Shown: positions 53,656-63,981 of the stretch, piece after piece | Layout: each line of letters starts with the position of its first letter | How positions within the stretch are numbered: the first letter of the stretch is position 1 | Assembly (NCBI RefSeq): GCF_004361835.1 | Contig: NZ_SNWD01000009.1 | Span: forward strand, 110,441-174,440 | DNA from: Stakelama pacifica | GTDB lineage: Bacteria > Pseudomonadota > Alphaproteobacteria > Sphingomonadales > Sphingomonadaceae | Direction: 5' to 3' | DNA: 64,000 nucleotides | Program-made: the position numbers and the translations under genes | The notes under the pieces: model-generated | Databases searched by the model: none | Told to the model about the DNA's origin: nothing | What the model saw: only the letters and a program-made list of their open reading frames with translations

Positions 53656-55028
53656 GCGCGCCTGTGTCGATCTGGTTCGCCGAACTGCGCCTGTTGCTGC
53701 GATCGAGCCGCAACCTGCTCGCGTTGCTCCTGCTGTTCCTGCTCTCCGGCGCAGCGGTCTGGGCGGGAATCACCGAAATCAGGGACCAGCGCGCGACCAT
53801 AAAACGGGTCGAGGCCGAACAGATGCGGGACCTTGCCGCGGTCGAGGACGCGAATGCGGGCCCTGAAGGCGATGCCGGCTACAATGCCTATTACGCCTTC
53901 ATGCTGACTAAGGACCCGCCGCCCGCACTTGCTTTCGCCGCGATCGGCCAACGCGATCTGCAGCCCTATGTCCTGCGGGTGCGCGCGCTGGGGCTTCAGG
54001 CGCAGCTCTACGATTCCGAAACCTACAATCCCGAACTGGCATTGCCCGGCGTGTTCGACTGGGCCTTTGTGCTCACCTATCTGCTACCACTGGTGGTCAT
54101 TGCGCTGGGTCACGACTTGGCGACCGGCGAGCGCGAGACCGGGCGGCTGCGGCTGCTGCTCTCGCTGCCGGGCAGTGGACTATGGCGCCGCCGCGTGGTC
54201 CTGCGTTACGGCGCGGTGCTGGCGGCGCTCGGCCTGCCGCTGATCGCGGGGGGAATCGTGATGGCGGCACCAGCGTCCGGCATTGCAATCATGCTCGCGA
54301 CGGCAGCGCTCTATTGTGCCTTCTGGTTCGGGCTCGCCATGCTGATCGGCGCGAGCCTGCGCACCTCGGCCACCGCCGCGGCGGCAATGATCGGATGCTG
54401 GATCGTCCTGACGTTGGTCCTGCCAACGCTCGCCAGCGCCGCGATCGCGCGCAGCGTTCCGGTCGCCAAGGGGATCGACCTCACATTGGCGCAGCGCGAG
54501 ATCGTGCATCGCGGCTGGGACATACCCAAAGACGAGACCTTCGGCCGCTTCTTCATCAACCATCCCGAATGGCGTGGGAAAGAGCAGTTCGAGGGGCGTT
54601 TCCACTGGAAATGGTATTACGCCATGCATCAGGTGGGCGACGAAGCGGTGGCCGCAGACGTCGCGGCCTATCGCGCCAGCCTGGAAGCGCGCGAAGAACT
54701 GACCAGCGCCCTCGGTCTGATCCTGCCCGGCGTGGGCACGATGACCATATTGCACCGGGTGGCCGACACCGACATCACGGCGCAGCTCGCCTATCAGGAC
54801 AGTATCGCGGCCTACCATGCGAATTTGCGGCGGTTCTACTATCCCTATCTGTTCAATGACCGCGTTTTTACCCGAACAGATTTCGCGAGAATCCCGCGTT
54901 ACGAGGTCAGAAGCGCGACGGGAACGCTGGCGTTCGGATCGCTAATCGCTCTCGCCATGCTGGCACTGCTCTTGCTTTTGGCAGGCGGCGCGCGACTGGC
55001 GCGGATCAGCGCGCGGACGCGGAGTTGA
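53652..55028 (+). CDS. DUF3526-type ABC-2 permease, second
   Basis: 458 residues with the same topology: TM1 (about 20-40), a periplasmic loop, the TM cluster (135-260) with RLRLLLSLPGSGLWRRRVVLR matching the gene-1 signature, a soluble loop (270-420) and a last TM helix. It probably forms a heterodimer with the preceding permease. Its end marks the end of the operon; the next gene is convergent. Confidence 0.85.
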   Translation: MSAPVSIWFAELRLLLRSSRNLLALLLLFLLSGAAVWAGITEIRDQRATIKRVEAEQMRDLAAVEDANAGPEGDAGYNAYYAFMLTKDPPPALAFAAIGQRDLQPYVLRVRALGLQAQLYDSETYNPELALPGVFDWAFVLTYLLPLVVIALGHDLATGERETGRLRLLLSLPGSGLWRRRVVLRYGAVLAALGLPLIAGGIVMAAPASGIAIMLATAALYCAFWFGLAMLIGASLRTSATAAAAMIGCWIVLTLVLPTLASAAIARSVPVAKGIDLTLAQREIVHRGWDIPKDETFGRFFINHPEWRGKEQFEGRFHWKWYYAMHQVGDEAVAADVAAYRASLEAREELTSALGLILPGVGTMTILHRVADTDITAQLAYQDSIAAYHANLRRFYYPYLFNDRVFTRTDFARIPRYEVRSATGTLAFGSLIALAMLALLLLLAGGARLARISARTRS

Positions 55029-55279
55029 TGTCGGACAACCGGTATGGCCTTCGCGTTGATGTGACGGAGATTTTCGAAAGACCGCTCCTGGCAAGCGGGA
55101 GAGTGAATATGATGAGGTAGCGACCGGCTTTGCGACAATTTTCCGATCGTCGCCCGCATTGAGAGGGCGATTAAGGGCAGGCGATCGGACCAATGAGCAA
55201 AGCTGACGCTCGTGCTAAACAACAGTCGCAACGAACGCAGACACATTGATGATTGCCCGCCGGTGCAGCTTTCCCCGGT

Positions 55280-56632
55280 TCAGCGCTGGTGAAACGAACG
55301 CGACACCGCTTCGCTGAGCGGGCCGAGCAAATAGGCAAGCGCGGTGCGCGCCCGTACCCGCACAGTCGCCTGAACCGGAATTCCCGGCCGCAATCCGGCG
55401 TTCGTCCCGCGTGCTTTGGCGAGCATTACGAGCTGATCGTGCGGAACCACGATGTCGGCGGTGTAATAGCTCCGGCCCGTCTTCTCATCGTGAAGCGTGT
55501 CGGCCGACACGTTGCGCACCATGCCTTTCAGGATCGGCAGATCACGTTCATGGAATGACAGGAAACGAACCTCCGCAGGCATATTTTCGCCGACGCCGTC
55601 GATATCGGTGGGATCGAACTGCGCGCGAATGATCAGCGGCGCTGCGTCGGGCACGATGTCCATGATCGGCTGACCGGGGCTGATGACGCCGCCTTCGGTG
55701 AAGACGTGCAGCCCCACGACCCGGCCCGACACCGGTGCGCGAATCTGGATGCGCGCCAGTTGCTCGCGCGCCGCCCTGAGTTTGGGCAGCAGGTCGTTGA
55801 GCTGAAAATGATCGTCGCGCAGCTGGGCCGCGCTGTCCTCGACATATTTGCGCTGGGCGCGAATGAATTCATCGCGGCTCTGGCCGATCTGCTCGCCCGC
55901 AGCCGCCGCGCGCGCCCGGTAATCCGCCTCGGCGCCCTCCATTTCGGTCACGCTGCGCCGCAGCGCGCGAATCTGATTTTTCGAGACATAACCCTTTTCG
56001 GCGACAGGCCTCATTGCTTCGAGCTGCTCAGCATAGGAATCGCGCTGGCTTGCCGCTGATGCCGATTGCGCGCGATTGCCCGCCGCCTGTTCGCGCAGCT
56101 GCGCTTCCTGCTGGCGGAGCACGGCATGTTCGGCCGCGATCGACCGGCGGCGCGCATCATATTGGTCGAGCTGAAGCCGCTTGGCATGTTCGGCGATCAT
56201 TCGGTCTTCGGGCGACAGCCGAGCGAAGCTCGCCGGCCACGTAATCGGGTGGCCGCTGATCTCCGCCTCCAGTCGGGCGTCCTGCGCCTGCAGGTTGATC
56301 ACCGAACTGGCCAGCGAGCGCTCCTGCGCCCGGACCTCGTCTCCGGCAAGGCGGATCAGCACCTGCCCTGCCTTCACATGTTGACCTTCGCGAACATCGA
56401 GCGCGGCAATAACGCCGCCGTCACGTTGCTGCACTGTCTGACGGTTGCCGACCACGGTAACCTCGCCGCGTCCCTGCGCCGCCGCGTCGAGCCGGGCGAG
56501 CGATGCCCATCCGAGGAACACGACAAAAAACAGCCCCGCGACGACCCAGCCGAGCAAAGCCACGCGCGCGGGCGGTTTATCGAGTCCTTCGAGGATCCGA
56601 CGCGGCGGAAGGGCGCTGATCGAACCGGTCAT
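55280..56632 (-). CDS. HlyD-family type I secretion adaptor
   Basis: 450 residues. One N-terminal TM helix (VALLGWVVAGLFFVVFLGWA, about 24-44), a lipoyl/barrel-sandwich half (GGVIAALDVREGQHVKAGQVLIRL), a long helical hairpin (about 110-290) and the second lipoyl half (IRAPVSGRVVGLHVFTEGGVISPGQPIMDIVP), then a beta domain. It matches PrtE/LapC-type membrane fusion proteins, which bridge the ABC exporter to TolC. It overlaps the ABC gene by four bases. No TolC homologue is within the window. Confidence 0.94.
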   Translation of the reverse strand: MTGSISALPPRRILEGLDKPPARVALLGWVVAGLFFVVFLGWASLARLDAAAQGRGEVTVVGNRQTVQQRDGGVIAALDVREGQHVKAGQVLIRLAGDEVRAQERSLASSVINLQAQDARLEAEISGHPITWPASFARLSPEDRMIAEHAKRLQLDQYDARRRSIAAEHAVLRQQEAQLREQAAGNRAQSASAASQRDSYAEQLEAMRPVAEKGYVSKNQIRALRRSVTEMEGAEADYRARAAAAGEQIGQSRDEFIRAQRKYVEDSAAQLRDDHFQLNDLLPKLRAAREQLARIQIRAPVSGRVVGLHVFTEGGVISPGQPIMDIVPDAAPLIIRAQFDPTDIDGVGENMPAEVRFLSFHERDLPILKGMVRNVSADTLHDEKTGRSYYTADIVVPHDQLVMLAKARGTNAGLRPGIPVQATVRVRARTALAYLLGPLSEAVSRSFHQR

Positions 56633-58368
56633 TCCGCAGCCTCCACCAGATCGCTATCGTCCGCACCGGCGGTGTTTCCGCTGCCTTTGTCGCCGGTATC
56701 GCGCACCAGCATCTTTTCGCGAGGACCGAATGCCTGCACCGTGCCGTCGCGCAGCACCATGATCTTGTCGGCGATCCGGAGCACCGCCGGGCGATGCGTC
56801 GACAGGATGACGGTCGAACCGCGCCGTTTGAGTTCCTGCAACGTCTGAAGCAGCCGTGCCTCGCCATTGCGATCGAGATGCGCATTGGGCTCGTCGAGAA
56901 GCACGAGCCGCGGCGAACGATACAGCGCGCGGGCGAGCGCGATCTGCTGGCGCTGCCCCGCGGACAGCCCGCCTTCGCGGCTGCGCAAATCGGTATCATA
57001 GGCTTTGGGCAGCTTCAGGATCATCTCATGCGCGCCGGCCAGCATCGCCGCCTCCACCACCGGACGATCGCCGTCGGGCGAAGCGACAAGCCGCGCGATA
57101 TTGGCATAGACGCTCGCCGGGAACAGTACGGCGTCCTGCGGCATATAGCCGATATGGCGGCCCAGCGCCTCACGGTCCCAGTCGGCATGCCGTGCGCCGT
57201 CGATCCTGAGGTCGCCCGAATCGGCATCGATCGCACCCGACAGCACCCGCAGCAGCGTCGATTTGCCTGCCCCGCTCGCTCCCACCATCACCAGAATTTC
57301 GCCCGGCGCGGCGCTCATGTCGATCCGGTCGAGGGTCTTGCGCTCGCCGTCGGGCGCGAGAACCGTGACTCCCCTGGCGACGATATGCCCTTTGGGCGCT
57401 GGCAGTTCGGTGCGCTGCGGCTCGAACGCGCCTGCTTCCGAAAATTTGACGAGATTGCGATAGGCGGAGCGTGCGCCGATCAGGCTCTTGTACGACGCGA
57501 TGATCTGTTCGATCGGTTGCAGCGACCGGCCGAGCAGCAAGGACGCGGCAAAGATCGCTCCGGCCGAGATCTGCTGGTTGATCGCAAGCCATCCCCCCAG
57601 CGCCAGCGCCATCGACTGGAGCAGCATACGCAGGAATTTGGTGGTCGCGAGATGCAGACCCGATATCCGCGCGGTATCCGCCTGAACGAGCGCAACCGAG
57701 GCGCGATCGTTCAGATGCCCGGCGACAACGGCTTCGCGCATCCCCAGCGCCCGGACGACCTCGGACGACTGGACCGAATATTCCTGGCTGCGTATCAGTT
57801 CGGCCGAGCGCGCCTGTGCCGTGCGCAGCCCGGCGCGGGTTCGCACTTCGCCGCTCCACGCGATCGCGCCGAGCAAGATTCCGGCGAACAGCGCGAGCAG
57901 GCCGAGCCAGGGGCTGAGCAGGCAGCAGACGATGATATAGACCGGCGCCCACGGCCCGTCGAAAAGCGCGATGATCGCCGGTCCGACCAGCACGCCGCGC
58001 AAGCTGTCAAAGTCGCGCAGCGCCTGCGATCGTTCGGCATTGTCCATCCCCTCGGCACCAAGCACCTCGACCAGCAACGCCGGCGCAAGCGTGCGCTCCA
58101 GCCTGATGCTCGCGCGCTGCAACAGGCGCATCCGCACCATGTCGAGCAGCGCGAGCGTGATCAGCGCAAAGGCAAGGATGATGCTGAGCAGCAGCAGCGT
58201 CGATCCGCTGCGCGACGGTACGACACGGTCATACACCTGCAGCATGAACAATGAGGGCGCGAGATATAAAAGGTTGATGAGGCCGCTGAACAGGGCGGCA
58301 TAGGCAAAGTGCCGCCGACACGCGGAAAGCGCATGCGACAATGCGTTGAAGGCAGCACTTTCAGTCAT
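56629..58368 (-). CDS. Type I secretion ABC exporter (PrtD-like)
   Basis: 579 residues: N-terminal TM domain with about six helices (residues 20-300) and an ATPase domain with Walker A VGASGAGKSTLL, signature LSAGQRQQIALARAL and Walker B VLLDEPNAHLD. There is no C39 peptidase or C39-like domain, as expected for RTX exporters of the PrtD/LipB class. It is encoded downstream of the nuclease and upstream of the adaptor, on one strand. Confidence 0.94.
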   Translation of the reverse strand: MTESAAFNALSHALSACRRHFAYAALFSGLINLLYLAPSLFMLQVYDRVVPSRSGSTLLLLSIILAFALITLALLDMVRMRLLQRASIRLERTLAPALLVEVLGAEGMDNAERSQALRDFDSLRGVLVGPAIIALFDGPWAPVYIIVCCLLSPWLGLLALFAGILLGAIAWSGEVRTRAGLRTAQARSAELIRSQEYSVQSSEVVRALGMREAVVAGHLNDRASVALVQADTARISGLHLATTKFLRMLLQSMALALGGWLAINQQISAGAIFAASLLLGRSLQPIEQIIASYKSLIGARSAYRNLVKFSEAGAFEPQRTELPAPKGHIVARGVTVLAPDGERKTLDRIDMSAAPGEILVMVGASGAGKSTLLRVLSGAIDADSGDLRIDGARHADWDREALGRHIGYMPQDAVLFPASVYANIARLVASPDGDRPVVEAAMLAGAHEMILKLPKAYDTDLRSREGGLSAGQRQQIALARALYRSPRLVLLDEPNAHLDRNGEARLLQTLQELKRRGSTVILSTHRPAVLRIADKIMVLRDGTVQAFGPREKMLVRDTGDKGSGNTAGADDSDLVEAAE

Positions 58369-58380
58369 TCAGCAATCCGC

Positions 58381-58413
58381 AAACAAACAAGCGGGGCCGG
58401 TCGGGCCGGCCCC
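58381..58413 (-). terminator. Terminator or attenuator after the nuclease gene
   Basis: On the minus strand GGGGCCGG and CCGGCCCC pair around a short loop and are followed by TTGTTTGTTTG. It lies between the nuclease stop and the exporter start, so it could reduce read-through and set cargo above exporter expression. Confidence 0.65.
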
Positions 58414-58422
58414 TCCCCCAAC

Positions 58423-61400
58423 TCAATGATGAAACGCATCCATCAGTCCGTGCGAGGCATAGCCAAGCTCATGATGATCCTGGTCCTCGAACAAGCCGCC
58501 GACAAACGCGGGCAGGCTGCGGTCGGCCGGGGCTCCCAGCCAGCCGTGATGACCGTTGGTCAGCGCGCTGGCGAGCGACGGTGTGCTGCCGTGCCCGAAC
58601 TCGACTGCATCTGGATCGCTGACGCCGAGCAATGTTACCGATCCGCCGAGCGAGAAGCCGAACACCGTGTCCTTTATGCCGTCGTGATCGACATCGGTCA
58701 CCTTTGCGGAGCGAACGCGAACGCCAAAGCCCAGTTCGATCCTGTCCTCGTTCGTGTCGAAATCGGTGATGGTATCGCGACCGCTCAGCAGTTCGAACCC
58801 GAAGCTGTCGTGACCGTCGCCACCGGTCATCACATCGTTGCCGAGACCACCGAAGATGCGGTCATTACCCGCACCGCCATCGATCCTGTCATTGCCCGGT
58901 CCACCGAGGAGCAGGTCATTGCCCTTCATCCCCTCGATCACATTCTTTCCGAACAGACCGACCAGCGTGTCGTCACCGGCAGTCCCCGTCAGGTTCCCGC
59001 CGAAGAGCCCGCCGAGCCGGACCACGCCCTGATGATCGATACCGTTGACGGTCACGTCGACGGTGCCGGTATCGGTCAGGCCATGAGCATCGGTGACCGT
59101 ATATGTGAAATGGTCGATCACGGTTTCGCCGGGCTTGAGATCGTCAAAGCTGTCGGCATCGGCGACATAGACCAGCTGATGTGCATCGGCGTCGAACTGG
59201 AGCGTGCCGTGGGTCTGCGATCCGTCAACACCCGTGATGACGATCGAATCGCCGGAATCGGGATCGCTGTCATTGCCGAGCAGCATGTCCCACAGATTGG
59301 CCGTTTCGGCATCATCGTCGACACTGATCGCATCCTGCACGGCATGGGGCGCTTCGTTCACGTCACCCACGGCGATTTCAATCGTCTGCTGCGTCGACAG
59401 CCCTCCCTGATCGGTGGCCTGCGCCACGATCGTGAAACTCGCATTCGATTCATGGTCGAACGCTTCGGTCGTGCTTACCGCGCCGGTGCGCGCATCCACC
59501 GCGAACCGCCCGCCGGCATCATCGACCAGTGCATAAGTCAGCCTGTCGGTCGCTGCATCATCGGCGTGAAGCGTGCCGACCAGAGTTCCCGCCGGCCGGT
59601 TTTCATCTACCGATGCATGGTCGATGGCAAGGTCTGCCGGCGCGACATTGGGTGCGGCCAGATGCAGCAACGCGACTTGCGGGTCATGGTCGGTCGGGCG
59701 CGTGTCGGGGGAGAATTCGGCATTGATATGCACCGAATCATATTGTGCCCCTGCGGCCAGTCCGCCCGTCGCGAGGATGTAATCGAATTCCTGCAGGTTG
59801 CCCGAATATTGGTAGCTGTACCGCTCCTCGGTCGGCAACAGCGAGCTGAGGTTGGTCAGCACGCCACCTTCGGTCAGATGCTGGATCGCATCTTCCCAGT
59901 AAAAGCCGTTGAAATCCCCCATGACCGCGAAGTTCAGGGCCGGATCGTCGGCGAGATGGTCGTTGATATACGCACGCACCCCGTCGGCCTGCGCCGTCCG
60001 GCGGTCATCACCCGACTGCGCCGGCGGCTGAACATTGCCGAAATCCGGGTCGCTGCCGCCTCGCGAATAGGAGTGCATGTTGATGAGCGTCACGTTCTGA
60101 TCGTTGAACGAGAACGTGCCGACCAGCGGGTTGCGGCTGTGATAATATGCATCGCCAGTAATCTGGGTGAGGCTGCCGTCGACGAGCGTGACGCGGTTTT
60201 CGTCGTAAACAAAGGCGTTGCGGATATTGCCATTGGGTTCGCCGCCGGTCGAATTTTCGGTCGCCGGATCGATCTGCGCGAAGACATAATGCGCCGAAGC
60301 ATCTGCTGCATTCATCGCCTCGACCAACGCACCGAGATTCTGGTTCGCGCTCAATACGCCCGATGCGTTGCCGTTATCATCCTGCACTTCCTGCAGCGAG
60401 ATGATGTCGGGCGCGCCGAGATTGTAAATCATGTCATGCGCAAGGATGTCGTATTTATTGTCCGACGGATCGAGATTTTCGACATTATAGGTCGCTACCG
60501 AAAGATGGTCGGCATCGCCCTGAAGCGCTGTCGTCTCCCGCGCGAGTGTGGTCGGCGTCACCACGGTCGGTTCGGCATCGGGCAGCACTTCGTAGGAATC
60601 ATAGCTGTACCCGACAACGCCGGTGACGCTGGCGATATGATCGCCCTGCGTCAAATGGGTGAAATCGCGACTGGTGCTGTCGATCTGGATACGTTCGGGA
60701 TTGGCATCGCCTTCCGAAATCGTCAGGCCGCCGCGCTGCGAAACCCCGCTCGCGCCCTCACCATCCGACGCGACGACATAGGTTTCGCCGTAATTGTTGG
60801 TGCTCTGGATCACCAACGGGTTTTCGATCGTGACGCGCATCCCTTCGAGCGATTCGTAAAAATCGATCCCGTCATGCTGGGGGTCGTAGGACGTCAGGCC
60901 GTCGTCATCGATCACCTTGTCCGGGGGAAGAACACCGTCGGCACCGATGACCACCGCATCGGGAAGCACGTTGCCCGTGCTCGTCACCGTCACGATCGCA
61001 TGGTCGAGCTCGGTCGTGGTCAGCCCTTTATCGTCGGCTGCATATTCGGAAACGGTGCCTTGCGCCTTTACGCCGTCGCCGACCGAGACCGTCGGGGTGC
61101 TGCCGGTATAGACATAGATCGCGTCCGACGTCGCGCTGTCGCCGTCTCCCTGCGCATCCTGCAGGTAGAAACCAAAGGGGCCGACCTGTGTGACGATGCC
61201 GGTCGTCGTCACATCCTGACCGACATAGGCGCTGGTGTGGCCCGAGCCCTGAATTTCATAGATGGCGAGGGCGATCGGATCGTCGTTGATGATCGTGCCC
61301 GTCGCGCTGGCTTCGTCGATGACGATATCGCCCTGCGGGTTGGACAGGGTCAGGCCCACCGCCTCATTATATTCCGAATTCGTATCACCCTGCACCTGCA

Positions 61401-63624
61401 ACACGATCTGTTGCGTGGATTCGCCTGCGGCGAAATGGACGGTGCCGGTCAGCGCCTGTCCGGGCGCCAGATCGTCGGCTGAGATGCCGCTGGTGTCGAA
61501 GGCATAATCCACCGACGCCGCACTCGCGCTACCGCCCGCGCGATGGATGGTGAAGACGAGAGCGCTCGTCCCGCTGTCGCCTTCCAGCGTGGTGGCATCG
61601 TCGACCCGGATATGACCAGTGTCGGTCGCCGACAGGAAGCTTTGCCCTTCATTGACCGCGCCGAAACTGTCGTCGCTCGCGCTGCTCCAGGTGAAATCGG
61701 CAGCGGTCGAACCCGACCCTTTTAGCTGCAGCGAAAAGCCGGTGCCCGGCGCCGGTTCCTCGGCGACGCCGATATCAGTGCTCGTCATACCGCTGGCGGG
61801 ACCGCTGGTGGCTGTGAAACTGCCTTCATAGGACAGGAACTGGACGACATTGCCGCCCGCATCGACGAGTGCGAGGCCATCGGGTGAGCCGTTCTGGATG
61901 CCGGGCGCATCGACCGAGACGGTGCCGAAGCCGTTCGACTGGTCAGCGATCACGCCCGAAAGCGCGATCGTCTGGTAATCCGCGCCGCCATTGCCGTTGT
62001 AGAGCACGACCGACCAGCCGGTAAGGTCGGTTCCGGCGGTTCCCGCAACCTCGATCGCCTCGCCCGTGTCCGAACCGCTATTGTCGTAGTGCAGCTCGTT
62101 AACGAAGACGTTTTCCGCGCCCGTCGAGCCGCTTGAATCGTCGTTCACGATCGTTCCGGTGGCGGAAGCCTTGTCGATCGTCGCCCCACCGGTCGCATCC
62201 GACAGGGTCACCGAGAAGGTTTCGTCGGCTTCGATCGTCGTATCGCCGGCGACCGCGAGCGTGATCGTCTTGCTCGTTTCTCCGTCGGCAAAGGCAATAT
62301 CGCCGCTGAACGTCTGGCCGTCTGCAAAGTCGGCCGCATCGGCGGTGCCGAAGGCGACGTCGTAATGCGCCGTCACCGCACCGGTGCTGCCGCCGTCGCG
62401 CGACACGGTGAAGCTGATCGGTTGCGTGCCCGTATCGCCTTCGGTGACGCTCGCATCCGCGATTGACAGCACGCCGGGCTGACCGCCGCTGCCGCTGCCG
62501 CCCAGCGTTTCGCCGCTATTGAGCGAGCCGAAGCTGCTCGGCGCCTCGGCCTGCCAGGTCAGATGATCGATATCGCTCCCGACGAGCTGCAGCGAGTCGG
62601 TGGCGGGCGTCGTACCGCTTTCGGAAACACCGACATCGGTGCTGGTCATCCCATCGGCGGGACCGCCCACTGCCGTGATCGTTCCTTCATACGAAAGGAA
62701 CTGCAGCACCTCGCCGGTGGCGGTGCGGACCAGCGCGAAACCGTCGGGCGATCCGTTCTGAAGCCCCGGCACATCGAAGGCGAGCGCGCCATAACCATTG
62801 CCTTCGTCATCGATGACGCCCGAAAGATCGATCGGCGAGCCATAGGTGCCACCGCCATTGCCGTTATAGAGCACCAGGCTGTAGCCGCTAAGGTCGGTGC
62901 CTGCCGTTCCGGCGATCTCGATCCCTTCGTTCACATCGCCACCGGCATTGTCGTAGTGGAATTCGTTGATGAACGGATCGATCGCCGGGGGCGCTGCAAC
63001 TGCCGCCTGGCTGGTGACATGGATATTGTCGATCCCGACCCATTCGTCGCTGCCATTTGCATTGGCGGTCATTATCCGAACCTCCAGCTTCGACGCGCCG
63101 TTAGCGTCGTCGGGCAGCGTCACGCTGAGCGGCGTCACCAGCGTATCCGAAGCATCGGTCGCATCAGCGATATAGCCGCCCGGGACATCGGCCCACTCGC
63201 CGGTATCGGCGGTACGGTACTGAACCACAATCTGCTGCACCGCATCGTCGCGAGCATCGATGTCGCGCGCGTCGAAGCTGAGTGTCATGCTTTGCCGGTC
63301 GGTCGCGTCAAGATAGAGGACGAGGTTAGGATTGTCAGCAGTTCCCGATCCCTGAAGTGCGATCGTCGGATCGGCGATCTCAAATTCAGCGACCCCGCCA
63401 TTGTTGATTCCGCTATTGGTTTGATTCGCGATCGCGTCGACCGTGGAAAAATCCTGTGTGACCGTCCGCGCATCACGATCGGCGGACGTTGTCGACGGAT
63501 CGTCGCCCAGATAGCCCATGATGCCCGGGACATTGCTCCAGTCGTCATTCGTCGTGATCAACCCGGTATCGGACCAATCCTGCACAAAATCGCCGCTCGA
63601 AAGATCGAAATACACCTTGGACAT
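58423..63624 (-). CDS. Large secreted nuclease: lamin-tail, Calx-beta, EEP, cadherin, RTX
   Basis: 1733 residues; the ATG at 63624 has AAGGAA five bases upstream. Domain order: unassigned beta-rich N-terminus (1-215), lamin-tail 1 (about 216-371), Calx-beta 1 (383-500), lamin-tail 2 (505-658), Calx-beta 2 (665-778), OB-fold region (785-1018), endonuclease/exonuclease/phosphatase domain (1040-1320; YNVEN, LQEVQ, MGDFNG, FDYIL, PTDHDP), cadherin-like (1325-1425), VCBS-like (1425-1528), RTX Ca-binding repeats (1538-1618; [15 protein letters not shown]) and a His/Asp-rich C-terminus that should carry the secretion signal. This is an ExeM/LapA-like extracellular DNase. No Sec signal, as expected for type I export by the adjacent genes. 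Confidence 0.92.
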   Translation of the reverse strand: MSKVYFDLSSGDFVQDWSDTGLITTNDDWSNVPGIMGYLGDDPSTTSADRDARTVTQDFSTVDAIANQTNSGINNGGVAEFEIADPTIALQGSGTADNPNLVLYLDATDRQSMTLSFDARDIDARDDAVQQIVVQYRTADTGEWADVPGGYIADATDASDTLVTPLSVTLPDDANGASKLEVRIMTANANGSDEWVGIDNIHVTSQAAVAAPPAIDPFINEFHYDNAGGDVNEGIEIAGTAGTDLSGYSLVLYNGNGGGTYGSPIDLSGVIDDEGNGYGALAFDVPGLQNGSPDGFALVRTATGEVLQFLSYEGTITAVGGPADGMTSTDVGVSESGTTPATDSLQLVGSDIDHLTWQAEAPSSFGSLNSGETLGGSGSGGQPGVLSIADASVTEGDTGTQPISFTVSRDGGSTGAVTAHYDVAFGTADAADFADGQTFSGDIAFADGETSKTITLAVAGDTTIEADETFSVTLSDATGGATIDKASATGTIVNDDSSGSTGAENVFVNELHYDNSGSDTGEAIEVAGTAGTDLTGWSVVLYNGNGGADYQTIALSGVIADQSNGFGTVSVDAPGIQNGSPDGLALVDAGGNVVQFLSYEGSFTATSGPASGMTSTDIGVAEEPAPGTGFSLQLKGSGSTAADFTWSSASDDSFGAVNEGQSFLSATDTGHIRVDDATTLEGDSGTSALVFTIHRAGGSASAASVDYAFDTSGISADDLAPGQALTGTVHFAAGESTQQIVLQVQGDTNSEYNEAVGLTLSNPQGDIVIDEASATGTIINDDPIALAIYEIQGSGHTSAYVGQDVTTTGIVTQVGPFGFYLQDAQGDGDSATSDAIYVYTGSTPTVSVGDGVKAQGTVSEYAADDKGLTTTELDHAIVTVTSTGNVLPDAVVIGADGVLPPDKVIDDDGLTSYDPQHDGIDFYESLEGMRVTIENPLVIQSTNNYGETYVVASDGEGASGVSQRGGLTISEGDANPERIQIDSTSRDFTHLTQGDHIASVTGVVGYSYDSYEVLPDAEPTVVTPTTLARETTALQGDADHLSVATYNVENLDPSDNKYDILAHDMIYNLGAPDIISLQEVQDDNGNASGVLSANQNLGALVEAMNAADASAHYVFAQIDPATENSTGGEPNGNIRNAFVYDENRVTLVDGSLTQITGDAYYHSRNPLVGTFSFNDQNVTLINMHSYSRGGSDPDFGNVQPPAQSGDDRRTAQADGVRAYINDHLADDPALNFAVMGDFNGFYWEDAIQHLTEGGVLTNLSSLLPTEERYSYQYSGNLQEFDYILATGGLAAGAQYDSVHINAEFSPDTRPTDHDPQVALLHLAAPNVAPADLAIDHASVDENRPAGTLVGTLHADDAATDRLTYALVDDAGGRFAVDARTGAVSTTEAFDHESNASFTIVAQATDQGGLSTQQTIEIAVGDVNEAPHAVQDAISVDDDAETANLWDMLLGNDSDPDSGDSIVITGVDGSQTHGTLQFDADAHQLVYVADADSFDDLKPGETVIDHFTYTVTDAHGLTDTGTVDVTVNGIDHQGVVRLGGLFGGNLTGTAGDDTLVGLFGKNVIEGMKGNDLLLGGPGNDRIDGGAGNDRIFGGLGNDVMTGGDGHDSFGFELLSGRDTITDFDTNEDRIELGFGVRVRSAKVTDVDHDGIKDTVFGFSLGGSVTLLGVSDPDAVEFGHGSTPSLASALTNGHHGWLGAPADRSLPAFVGGLFEDQDHHELGYASHGLMDAFHH

Positions 63625-63981
63625 GAGATTCCTTCCCCCAATACACCCGCGACCTATGGCTACCGGGACCCGATCGCGCGAAACTATGTCGCCGGGGATT
63701 AATTCAGGCCTGTGACAGACAGGTGAAATCGTTCACGGAATTTTTACCATAGCCGGCCGGCCGCAAAACAGGTCTGCGTCTTCGCTGCCGAATCGCATGT
63801 CTTCAACCGACACGATCTGAAACCGCGCGTTCCCCGCCGCTTATAAAAGGTGGTACACGAAGCTGAGGCGCGAGATGCCGGATATCCGGACCAGCGCTCA
63901 TTGACCTAGGCTCAGGACCTATTAAATTGCTTGCGAACGGCCCGATCGATTGATTCACTGGCGGCGTGAGGAGGCGCTGCC
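63625..63981. other. Interval upstream of the nuclease gene
   Basis: About 350 bases without a supportable gene. On the minus strand it holds the nuclease promoter and the ribosome site. A 12-base palindrome CCGGATATCCGG is at 63878-63889 and CTAG at 63906-63909. Confidence 0.4.

Noticed and set aside
58309..61482. A 1057-codon open frame antisense to the nuclease gene
   Set aside because: It is the antisense of well-supported domain sequence, lacks any motif, and has no ribosome site.
63700..63890. Short frames on the minus strand upstream of the nuclease that look like gene remnants
   Set aside because: They are interrupted by stops within about 20-40 codons and match no family I recognise.
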